Assembly (NCBI GenBank): GCA_009617715.1
Contig: VTFK01000247.1
Span: 334,697 to 398,696, forward strand
Direction of reading: 5' to 3'
DNA: 64,000 nt
DNA from: Plectrocnemia conspersa
Lineage: Eukaryota; Arthropoda; Insecta; Trichoptera; Polycentropodidae
Positions 1-10,760 of this stretch are shown here, in pieces (the first letter of the stretch is position 1; each line of letters starts with the position of its first letter). The notes beneath the pieces are model-generated. The model was not told the origin of the DNA, searched no databases, and saw only the letters and a list, made by a program, of their open reading frames with translations. The position numbers were made by a program, and so were the translations under genes.

Positions 1-1690
1 AAAGTAAAGTATTTAATACATGTAGAATCATATATGCAAGATATGTACGTGTAATAAAACTATTTATTTCATGTCTGGCATTATTACATATAACAAGATT
101 ACGAAATAAGATCCCGAGATCATATAAATTGGATGTCTTGAGTTCTATTCTCACAGAAATGTTTTTAAATTATTGTCAGAGATATTAAAATTAAAACTAT
201 AAAAATACATTTGAAATTGTAAAATCAACTGGGGCATCGCTTGTTTTTAGATGTTTCAACGACAGTAGGACATGTTGCCAAAATTTTAGCACGTGGCAAG
301 TAGCAATACTAAGTTGATTTAAAAATTAAATATTCTCAATATTAATTTTTAATTTTTTTTAAAACAATATTACAGTTAAGAGAATCAACACAATTTTTTT
401 ATTATTATTAAAAAAAAACAATATATGTAGATATTCTACTATAAAAATACTAAAAGTCCAACGAACCTATCTTCGTTTATAGATTTATCAATCTTTGGCA
501 CAGTTGATTCAAACAGATATTCAAAAATATTTACTATATTTTTAGAACCGGCTTGAAATAATGCATTTGGTGTAACTACAACATATTTTTTCAAAAAATT
601 GACGCAGCGTCTTACACGGCGAATATATTTTAGGGGTGGGGCAAAAAAAGTTTTTATTTATTATCATTGAATTTATTTTATTATTGTTAAAATCTCAAAA
701 ACATGGTACGACACAATAACATTAAGGAATAAAAAACACGTTTGAAGAGGGAAAGCTTTAATTAAGTGTAAATGTTTAACCAATAAAATATAGAGAGAAA
801 GTGGTATATTAAGTAACATAATATATAAAAGACGTAAAAAAAATGAACACGATAGAATTAAAAAAAAAAAATTAATCACTGTAGGCAAGACTTCTATAAC
901 CATGTGTCACCACTAAACAATGTATTGCACTAATTGCAACGCGCGGCTAAAAAACCAAAAGAAAAATATTGCTTTTTTTTATTTATATAAAAAAAAGGCG
1001 AAATCACCATGATATTCATTTTTCTTATCAATTGTTGTAATATGACGTGCGCTTAGCCCAATGTGTTATAACAAAGTAAACACAATCAAAACTTACAAAA
1101 ACGCAGTGAATGAGACTAATATTAAAGTATGTTACATAAATGTAATTGATTATAGCTTACAATTTTTACTTTATTTATACTTATTTATTTTATACTTTTA
1201 TACATTTATACTTATTTCTTTATTTAAATTAAATTAGGATCATTATGACCTAACAAGTTACCCCAATATTATTAAAATACAATATAATTCAAGTAAGATT
1301 AAAAATAATACACGGCAAGAAAGAAAAGAGAATAGTTTCTCAGCCTTTTCTGAACTTTTTAGATTAAAAGTATTTGGTTATGTGTAAATTCAAAAATACT
1401 GCGTATATTTGTATAAAATGGGACATATTTTTTTCTAAAAACATTTATATAATTAATGATGTGACTTATTTATATATTTTTATTTTAATTATTGCACATT
1501 TAATATTTATGTTAAAATACATATCGCAATAATATTTATTTTCAAAAGATGGAGTTCTCGCATATATTTATTTCTACTAATGTTAAACGTAAGTTATAAA
1601 TGTTTATGTGAATATTATAGAATTAAAAATACGTAAATACTGAATAATAATAATACTAACAATAACATTATTTGGGTTAATCGTCTATAA
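1..1690. other. AT-rich stretch, no gene seen
   Basis: Runs of A and T with no coding frame, domain or clear repeat. The only open stretch (about 673-903, minus) is AT-driven and hydrophobic by composition. Confidence 0.6.
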
Positions 1691-1694
1691 TAAA

Positions 1695-1758
1695 CATTAT
1701 TTATTCTCTGCTTCTGCTTTCAAGATTACTTGAAAGCAGAAGCAGAGAATAAATAATG
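1695..1758. repeat. Perfect 30-bp inverted repeat with 4-nt loop
   Basis: Arms 1695-1724 and 1729-1758 match 30 of 30 as inverted copies, with loop ATTA. Each arm includes TTCTCTGCTTCTGCTTTC or its complement. Perfect arms suggest recent origin or homogenisation in otherwise decayed DNA. Confidence 0.9.
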
Positions 1759-1763
1759 AATAA

Positions 1764-1804
1764 CGAAAAAAACGCTCCCCATATTAATAAGCAGCGTTTT
1801 TTCG
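1764..1804. repeat. Second hairpin adjoining the 30-bp hairpin
   Basis: CGAAAAAAACGCT (1764-1776) and AGCGTTTTTTCG (1793-1804) are inverted copies differing by one A in the run. The hairpin starts five bases after the end of the 30-bp hairpin, so the two form a tandem pair of foldbacks. Confidence 0.75.
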
Positions 1805-1894
1805 TAGTTTTAAATCATGGAAATATTGGATTAACAAATAAAACTTACGGATTTTAAAGTAACAGATTTTTTTCCTGTATTTAATTTTGTAATA

Positions 1895-1956
1895 CCGGTA
1901 GTATCAAATGCCAATTTTTGCCCCAATACCGGTATTACCGGTATTGCAAACCATAG
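1895..1956. repeat. ACCGGTATT repeat cluster
   Basis: AATACCGGTA occurs near 1892, and ATACCGGTATTACCGGTATT follows near 1925-1950. The motif ACCGGT is its own complement, so the cluster can pair with itself. It lies about 100 bp from the end of the LINE relic and may be a terminus of another element; no partner end was found. Confidence 0.45.
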
Positions 1957-2060
1957 CTGTATGCTAGGTCATATCTTGTGCATCTTGTTCGTACACATCT
2001 CCATTTAGGAGTGTTGAAAAATAACATATGATATTTTTCCTTCCTTGTCTCTACACAAAT

Positions 2061-2360
2061 TTAATGATAAGTCTTGGTAAGAGCTCGTAGAAATTTATAT
2101 AACTTTCTGGTATTATTTTGTGTGACATGTGTTTCCATATCCACAATTGCTCTGTTCATTATCTCCCGCTTTTTTCCTTTGCATAATTAAGCTGCTATTT
2201 TCCTCTTTTCTTCATATGCGCTGTTATCCTTTGTAAACATTTTCTTTTAGATTCATTATTTTATAAAACTGCCTGTCTGTATTAGTCATCGTACCATTCA
2301 GAATCTCTTTCGTGTTTGCTTTCTTTCAATACTTCCTTAGACGCCCCAACCACGCACGTC
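2061..2360 (-). mobile_element. RTE-like non-LTR retrotransposon relic, endonuclease-RT linker
   Basis: On the minus strand the clearest frame reads KKREIMNRAIVDMET, then NNTRKLYKFLRALTKTY, ending in TAA at 2061. Upstream, in another frame, SEWYDD and then NNESKRKCLQRITAHMKKR can be read between stops. The order W(F/Y)D, a basic lysine/arginine-rich stretch, KKRE and (T/E)RK-(F/L)Y is what lies between endonuclease and reverse transcriptase in RTE-type LINE ORFs. Neither catalytic domain is present. Frameshifts and stops make it dead. The family call rests on motif order only. Confidence 0.55.
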
Positions 2361-2399
2361 TTTAGCTTTAGCCAGCTTTTCTCAAACACGTATAATAAT

Positions 2400-5300
2400 C
2401 GCTAATACCGAAAACTTTGGCATGATAGAAATTTAATAACACTGAGGTTTATATGAGATTCTAACCTTTCATTAAATCTTACAGGTATTCGGATATCACT
2501 GGTATATAAAATATACACTTTATATATATGTACGTACGGCTGATTTATTGATTTAAAAGCATTTATTAAAAGAATACGACAATAAATTTGTAAACATAAA
2601 TAAAATATATTTTTCGGCAAGAAACGGAAAAAATATAACATAAATATTACATGTAATGGTAAAATAACCATAACATTGGAAATCGACACACGCACTGCAA
2701 TTTCACGGTCCAGAAATTATAGCTAGAACGTCGATGTTGAATAGCGCTCATCTTTATCATCTCAATTTTCCACATGAATTTAAGATATTTTTATGCGAGC
2801 GCTCGTATTGCATTTTATTAATTAAATTACAGTTTAAATTTTAAAAATTGTGTTCACAAAAAAGTTATCGGATATTAGTGTAATTACAATTAATTAAAGA
2901 AGTTGATAAAAAATCCCAGCCATGATATTATTTAAATATGTAATTATTAATTAATACTATTAATTGTAAGAATCATATTTTCATATTTCAGCCGCTAATG
3001 AATTATTATATATATACAATTTATATTATTTTTTTTAAATAATTATTTATACAGAACAAGCAGACAACATACTATTTTTATTATACTTAAATATATCCCA
3101 TTTAATACAAATCAGAAAAAACACAGTTGAATTTCAATATTTTAAATACTGTTTAATATAATAACGATTTCAGTTTATCTATTAATGTACGGATATTTAT
3201 TTTAAAGTAATAAACATAAATTATTTGTATAATGTTATTACGAAAAAATATATATCTGAATAGATAATAAATGGCGCTATGAATTAATAATATTTTATAT
3301 ACATTTTTTTTTACCGATTAAGGTGTTTAAAAAAATAGTTTGCGTATACAAACTATTTTATAAGTAGTAATATATTGAAAAAAATATTTTAAGCTCGATG
3401 TTATGAGACAAGTAACATAAATATTCTATACCCAACTGGGATTCTTGAATACATTTTAATATATAATAAAAAAAAGGCGCAGGTTGCGATTTTTTTACTT
3501 GAAATAAAAAAAACACTAAATCTCTTCTGAAAAGGGTAAGGATTCTAATTTGCAGGGATATTTCGATTGCGAAAAAGCCATTTTGATATTTAACCGAATT
3601 AATCTGCATATTATTGCGAAACAAAATTAATCAAGTATATTGCAAAATTATTCATTATACTACGTAGTTCTTCATATAAACTGTAAAATTAGGTTTTATG
3701 TTAATTTAATAATATACATATTTAAAACTTATTTTAAGATACTATGAAATATGCATACTATAAATTGTATCATTATTTATCTGTGTATTTTCAATATATT
3801 CATAACATAATCGCGTTATATTATATATAGGTTATCATATACAATTAATATTTTATATTAATTTCATGCTTATGGAAAATTATTAATAATACAATTTGTA
3901 TTGTTAGAAATGCTAAAAGTAGAAAACAATAGGCAAATAGGTTACAATATAATTTCATTATGAGGTTCTTTTAAAGCATTTAGTTGAGGAATAAAAAAAA
4001 TGAAAGTAATATTATTCATTGAAAGTAATACTAAGAATTTGAAGAGAATAGTCTACGTTATAAATTGCTATTTGGCAAAGAACCACATCTAAAAAAATAT
4101 ATAATTTATGTCTGTATATATCTGTATATAAATAAAATTGCAAAATACGAATAAATAAAGAGTCACGTAGTTAATTTATAAATTATCATATTATTATTAC
4201 AGACACATCTCATTAATGGTAGTATAATTATAATGATACAATATATCTTTAGATAATATTAACGTAATATAAAATTAAAAATATAATATGTTGAATATAA
4301 AAATAAAAAGTTGCAAAGGTTCAATGAAAAACGTTAGTTATAGCACTATTATTATAAAATACTTTTAAAGATTATTAGAGTAAGGATTAATATTATATTT
4401 TACCAGCAATACATTTGCATTTATAGTGCAATATTAAAATTTATTAATTTTTGAATATTCAACTGTAAAACTGTTCATAAATTTAGCTATAAAACATGTT
4501 GAAAAAGTGTCTAATGCGATTTAAACAATTGTGCAAAATCAATGGTTTGTTTTATTTGTAGCAACTACAAATATTTTGTAGCAAAGCAAGCTAAAAAGAA
4601 GAATTTCTCAACCCTTTTCTCAGTATTTAAAATTTATATTAACAATTGCGACACGCCTTTTTCGATTCGCCAATATCGCAAATTTTGAATGCCCGTCGCG
4701 TGCTTTGGTGAATAGGAAATAATGAAGGAACGTGAAAGAATTATTTGTAGGCACCTTTAATCCCTATTTATCGACTTTTAAAATACGTCGAACTGGAGAC
4801 ATTTAAAAGTAATGTTTCTAGATGTGATTTTTGCCTTTAACATCGTTATTCGTGTCGATGACAACCCATTGCTAACAAGCAATAATAAAATTCTACGAGC
4901 ATCGTTATAGGAATTCACAAAATACAACAGTCAAAGTTTATAAACTCAATTTAAGTCATTCGAAGAGCAATATCAATTGTGTTAAGGCTGCGAACATTTA
5001 GAGATTCTACTACGCAAATTCAATTTAAACTGCTTGTAAGCATTCTTGGTTATGTCCGCTTGGTTAAACTTTTGGACATAATTGGAATGTGGGGAATATT
5101 GATGAATAGTTTTGCATCTGGTGGGTGCACGCATTTAAAATAGTTTGATGTTAAAAATATACTGAACGATTCACTATACATTAAGCAACAACTTATAACA
5201 TATCACCATAGACTAAACCCAAAGAGAAAACAGTAAGAAACTATAACTAGTATTTGATTTAAGATCTCTCACGGGACAAAAATAGTAAAAAAAATCACGC

Positions 5301-7239
5301 ATGTCTTATGATAATTTACATCCGCGGTTCTTAAAATAATATTTACGGTTAAATATAGATTTAATGAAAATAATAAGGGACTCTTAAAAATATAAATGTT
5401 ATAAAACAAGGTTTTAAGAAAATTTGAAATGTTTCAGACATTTCCTTTGATAAATAAACATAGATTTTTTTATAAACCTAAATATTATTAATACTTGAAA
5501 ATTAAGTACAAGTACGCTTTTAAATATGTTCTTAAATTTTTCATACAAATAATATTTAGACACGCTCGTGCTACTCCATTGACTTGAATTTAATTTTATA
5601 CATTTTACGGTACAAATCGTAGTAATAATACACATAGTAACTTGTCGTAAGAACTTTTAACGATTGTCAAAACAAATTTAAAACCATTTAGTATCATATA
5701 CCTCAACTTTGTAATTGTAGACACAGTTTTACTTGTGATTAACTTTAAATAAATTATATGAAAAGGTGCGTAAGTGTCTGACCCAAGTATGATATTTTAT
5801 ATGTTTATATTTGAATAACTTTTTATTTATTTATTACTACATACTTTTTACAGTATTAAAAAAATAATAAAATATCTAATTAATATCAAAGTATGTGTAA
5901 TGAGTAGGGGTTGGATTTTAAGATCGATACTATATTTTTTAAACAGTTTTTATAATATTAATGTGTGCTATCGTGTAAAAGTCAAAATAAACAGCGCTAA
6001 CTTATTAATAATTATCAATTAATATCCGTTAAATATTAAAATAAATATAATTTTTTCAAAATACATAATAAATTTCTAATATAATGACAAATGAAAGCAT
6101 AATTTTTCTGTTTAATTAAATCAGACAATATACAAATAATTATCACATAATGGTTACGCAAGACCTGTTAAAATGCTAATAAAACTAAAACAGTAAAAAT
6201 TAACCAAGAATCAGCTTCTAAAAATGTGTACTAAAATCGTTGAACGTAACATAAAATTGCCAGCCCAAAATATCGTCAACGAAATGATAGCAAGCACAAT
6301 GTCGAATAAGATATGTATTAGGCAAAACAAAGATTCCGTTTTAAATTAATTGCATTGGTCAAAATATCAAGTACTATAAGGGATGTATAATTTCTTTCTT
6401 TGTCTGGCATATAATTATATATGCCAGACGTTGCCATACTACATCATTTATATTTGGAACTTCGTTTCCAAAGTGCCATTCATAAAATTACTTTCTTCCG
6501 TCCGATCTAGTCCAGCCAAGCAGTCACGCTGAATCACCAAGAGTTGAATCTGATATTTAAAACGACTAGGAGACTATGCCAATACAGTTTCCCAGCGACA
6601 AAAACGTGGCACGTATATATTATTATTGCATAAATTGTATTTTTTTATTTCATACATATTTATATGAGCTGAAGTAACTAATTATTAGATTTTTTATTAC
6701 CTGATATGTAAGACCAAGCTTGATTGTAATGAATCATTACGATAATTATCTGTGAGATAAGGAAAATCTAGAACATGTTATGGTTGATTGGAATTATTTT
6801 TATGGCTAATTCTACTCTGCCAATCACGACAAAAATTAAAAAAGCACAAAGGTGCATATATGATTTGAACCTAGGTCTTTCAGGTACTATTCGCCGACAA
6901 TATCACTGGTCTAAATTGCTCGTGTATGTATTTGATAGAATACTAATTTTTCGCTTTGACAACAAAGATATATGACATAGATAGATAGATCTACCGTTGT
7001 AACATGACATGTCATCACTAGACTGATTAAAAATTAAAATTCGATTCTGCTGTTAAAATTAAAAAAAAATCGAATAACCTTGCAAAGTATATTATTATAA
7101 TCGGTTTCTTATTCGAAAAAAAATATGCAACATTTAATAAATATAAGAACTAAGAAAAATATCATGCTTAATACTTTTAAAACTACCTGTAGGTCGTTAA
7201 CATAACAACGTTATCCGAGATACAAGCGTTCTAATTTTG
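2400..7239. other. AT-rich stretch, no gene seen
   Basis: Mostly low-complexity AT-rich DNA. Slightly GC-richer islets occur at about 4630-4800 (GAATGCCCGTCGCGTGCTTT) and 6480-6610 (CAGCCAAGCAGTCACGCTGA); neither shows a coding signal. The hairpin at 6402 is listed separately. Confidence 0.55.
6402..6429. repeat. Short perfect hairpin
   Basis: GTCTGGCATATA and its exact inverse flank a 4-nt ATTA loop, giving 12-bp arms. No surrounding element was recognised. Confidence 0.75.
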
Positions 7240-7690
7240 TGTATATATTAACGCGGAAGCTGGAGGGAAGAGATTCTGCTTATAATATTCGATAATGAGA
7301 ATTTAAGCTCAGACATTTTGATACGACATCAAGCCTGCCTAAGCGCGATGTACTGGGTTCAATTAAAATTTAATAAAATGGCAACCAGCTTTCTGAATAC
7401 GTCATAAATACAACAGGGGGAGCAAAATAAAATAATTAGCTGGCATAATCGGGCCGTTTAGCTGGGCGTGGAATTAAAACTTGCTCTATGCCGGTGGCTC
7501 GTTAGCTCCACGGTTATTGTGTTTGAACGGGTGTGTAGCTGGAGCATTTGGATGATAATGAGATTAGTCATTAAATCGGATGTTGGATTAATTAAAGCGA
7601 ATGAAAGGGAAAGCTTAGGTGAAAACCGCAAGAATACGGCCAAATTGGTGGACAAAACGTGAACGCTTCGCACGCTACAAAATCCAGGGG
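7240..7690. other. GC-richer, low-repeat island; candidate regulatory DNA
   Basis: This 450-bp stretch is clearly richer in G+C and more complex than its flanks. It stays open on both strands over about 7458-7673, which usually reflects composition and not coding. It contains homeodomain-type cores (TTAATTAAAG, GATTAGTCATTAAAT). No protein family was recognised in either frame. A conserved non-coding element or enhancer is the most economical reading. Confidence 0.3.
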
Positions 7691-7699
7691 CGAGGAAAA

Positions 7700-8790
7700 G
7701 ATATACTTAGAACACGAAGATAAACACGATTGCTATATATCGAAGGCATTAGGTGTAAATTAGGTAATTCTACATTAGAGTGAAATGATTTAATAGAGCC
7801 ACTTTGCTTTTACGATTATAAACCTATAACTGTCACGTTGCAATTAATTTTATAAGACCCGTTAAAAAATACATAAAACAATGTTGTACACCACATTTAA
7901 AAATAAATGGAGCGGTTTTCATTAATTTCTTGCCAAAAGCGTTTATATTTAAATAAGATCTATCCCCGAGACAAATTATAACTCAGGTCTTACAAGTAGT
8001 AGTCACTGACTATATCACTGTTAATATTAAGCTGGTCTCAACACAATGTTCTTGGCAACACTAAAAATAATAGGCAGTAATGTTAGTCATAAGGTGCTAG
8101 TCAAGTGTTTAACAACTGTTATAATTCATTGAAAAATAAGATAGTGCCAATTGTGTGAATTAATTTTAAATTCGTATTCTTTATCTTGTAGATAATTTAA
8201 CCGATACTGATGAATTCAATTAAAAGTTAAGTTAATAAAAATAAGTTGCTAATAATCATTTATTTTTCGCCTTGTTATATCTTATCTCGAGATTGAATAA
8301 AAATATATGTATATAAGCGTAATTTAAATTCAGAAAGAGAGCAGTTGTTCTCAAACTTTACAAAAATTAAAAATAAAGCTCGAAACCAAGCAATCAATTA
8401 GGCTATTCTTTCGTCTGCAAATTAAATTATATTTTGTACAATTTTATGGATTTCGTTCCAAGAATTTCGTTTCGAATTTATCGTTAAACTTTAATTATAT
8501 TATGATTATGAAATACGCTGTTATTATTATAAATTATTTAAAAAAGTGTTTAATTATCGACTTTAATCATTGCTTTGTGTAAAATTTCGTATTTTGTCTA
8601 TGATGATTTTAAAGTTTGGCTAACTAACGAAACGTTTATCAAATATTTTAAATTTCATAAAGTTTAAAATAATTTACTTTATAGTACATAGAACATATGT
8701 TATATTTAACTATTAAAACAGGTTTATTTTAAAATAATGTTAAACTTAAATAAAAATATGAATATGTAGCGTTAATACAATTTACAAAAC
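7700..8790. other. AT-rich stretch, no gene seen
   Basis: No frame, domain or clear repeat recognised before the palindrome at 8792. Confidence 0.55.
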
Positions 8791-8791
8791 A

Positions 8792-8819
8792 TCGGTACCT
8801 CACGACAGTGAGGTACCGA
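8792..8819. repeat. GGTACCTCAC palindrome, same motif as the Helitron-like ends
   Basis: TCGGTACCTCAC and GTGAGGTACCGA flank GACA, a 12-bp inverted repeat. The same 10-bp core occurs at 52067-52090 and 63646-63669, where it sits at the end of a longer shared repeat. Here the longer shared sequence is not evident. It lies 35 bp before the first copy of the 1.9-kb repeat. Confidence 0.8.
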
Positions 8820-8854
8820 GGCTTAAGTGTTTTACGATTTGAATCGATAGTTCT

Positions 8855-10760
8855 CAAGCGCGCCCAAAACCGGGATTTCCCTTTCAAATTTGCTTACATG
8901 TGACAGCTCTTCTGTCATCTGGCAAGCGCTCGCTACGCGCAGTTCTGTGCAATTAAATAAACAGTGAAATATGATATAATCACAGCATTTTTCTTACAAA
9001 GTGCTAATTTAAGATGTTTTAAAGTGATGTAGCATTTGGAATTAAAGACAATATAATCAAAATTATAAATTTTGAGTGTGCCAGTAAGTGTTTGCTTATA
9101 TTAATAATATATCACGGTTATTCTAACAATATTACTATTGATTTTCTAGGATCAAATATTAGAAGACAAATAGCGGTGATTTGGCAATTAAAGGTATACA
9201 TATCAAAATTAGTTAAACCTATTACAATGGTAGTAATAATGAAAAATCTCATATCAGTGTAAACAAAAAGTTACATTTTACCCACTATATAGCTAATTTT
9301 CAGAAGCAATGATAGATCTAATAATATTTACGTGTGGCAAACAATTAAAATATGACATATTGAGACAATTTTGAAGAAAATGAAGAGATGCCAATCTACG
9401 TGTTTAATCCTCTATAGTAACTTCCGTAAATTTTGTTCTTCGGTTGTTGCTTAAATTTCATTAATTAGTAGTGATAATGTGTTCAATGTTGAACTCTTGA
9501 TATAGGTCTTATTGTTTTTAACTATTTTTCAGGACCAATGATAAAACAATTTGATGACCTATATGGCTACAACGTAGAATTGGTATATATATATATATAC
9601 ATCATGTTGAAGTCAATGTCAGTAAGTATCATCTTTTTATAAAGAACATACTACATAAGTTTGATGTAACTGAATATCTTGTATTTGGTTGTTTCGAAAG
9701 AGTAATGATGGCACAGAACAAAAATTGATTAAAAACCATGAGGTATACATATTTTGCCACATCATAATTGAAAATAAGCCACTCTTAGATATTTTGGAAA
9801 TCGATTATTCCAGGTATGCAATCACATATTTATAATCATTGTAAAATGTCGTCTATTAGATAACATTCAACAAACTACACATATGTATATTGCGAGTCGT
9901 TGCTTGGAACGGAACGATCTGGGTGAATTTTTTTTGCCCCAATATTGGTCTGGATTTATTTTGCTGTAACCACACTTCTTCAGCTAAATAACCGACTGCA
10001 TCACTATCATTGTCACGCGATCTTCGTGAAAGATAGTATCCCCAAATATCAATAGATAAAAAAATACGTTTTATTAGCATTTATATGGTTTGATCGACAT
10101 TAACCTCAATCTTCATACATACTAAGTATATATTACATGTTCATGTATAAAATGTACCTGGTTCAGTCAAATCTAACGTATATGTTCATTAAATCGGAAG
10201 CAATGATAATGTTTATGTATTATAAAAGTAAAACTCACTTTTCGGCCTCGGAGCACGTCGACGGGAATTCAAAATTTGAAGATTTCATTACGAATATTGT
10301 TTTATGATGGTTTATCTAGTTTAATCAATGTATTCTTCTAATCCTCAACACGTTTAATTTTGATAATTATAACACACCTAGTTAATTTGCAATCCGATTA
10401 TTTATATTCAGTAAAATCAAACAAATGAAAATAATTGTCGCGTAGCAAAATTTTATTTATAAATAATAATTATTTAAAACTGTTGTCACGATGATGTCGG
10501 CCATCTTGTTTTATATTTGAATCCTTATTTTTCATTGGTCGAAACAACAGAATACATAAGCGGAGGTTCGAAAATCATCGTGCCAACTCTATTTTTATTT
10601 TTATTAATTATAATTAAATATATTTCCTTTGTTTATGAGTATATATACACCGTTCATACAAAGCGATACGATTTACAAAGTCGAAAATTGAGCTTAGAAT
10701 GTATCATTTTAAAATATGCGCGTCCTAAAGCGCAAGCGGTTTAGAACAATTGTATATAAT
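8855..10760 (+). repeat. Unidentified 1.9-kb dispersed repeat, copy 1
   Basis: The whole segment recurs at 41842-43688 in the same orientation, roughly 90% alike by eye over the first 350 bp, with small indels. It begins CAAGCGCGCCCAAAACCGGG and ends near TTAGAACAATTGTATATA. No terminal inverted repeats or clear target duplications were found. On the plus strand it carries intron-like signals kept in both copies: GTAAGTG at 9084 and TTTTCTAG ending at 9149, 66 bp apart. On the minus strand a 74-codon open stretch (9856-10080) contains RRSRDNDSDAVGYLAEE; in copy 2 the matching frame has a stop. Candidates are a non-autonomous transposon or a duplicated non-coding gene. Confidence 0.85.
9581..9600. 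repeat. TA microsatellite inside repeat copy 1
   Basis: A short run of alternating T and A lies here inside the 1.9-kb repeat. Copy 2 lacks it (near 42540), so it expanded after the copies separated. Confidence 0.8.

Noticed and set aside
6870..6900. TTTGAACCTAGG as a possible tRNA T-loop
   Set aside because: No matching acceptor stem, D-arm or anticodon arm could be placed around it.
8855..10760. 1.9-kb repeat as a terminal-inverted-repeat DNA transposon
   Set aside because: The two ends were compared by eye and no convincing inverted repeats or shared target duplications were found, so the class is left open.
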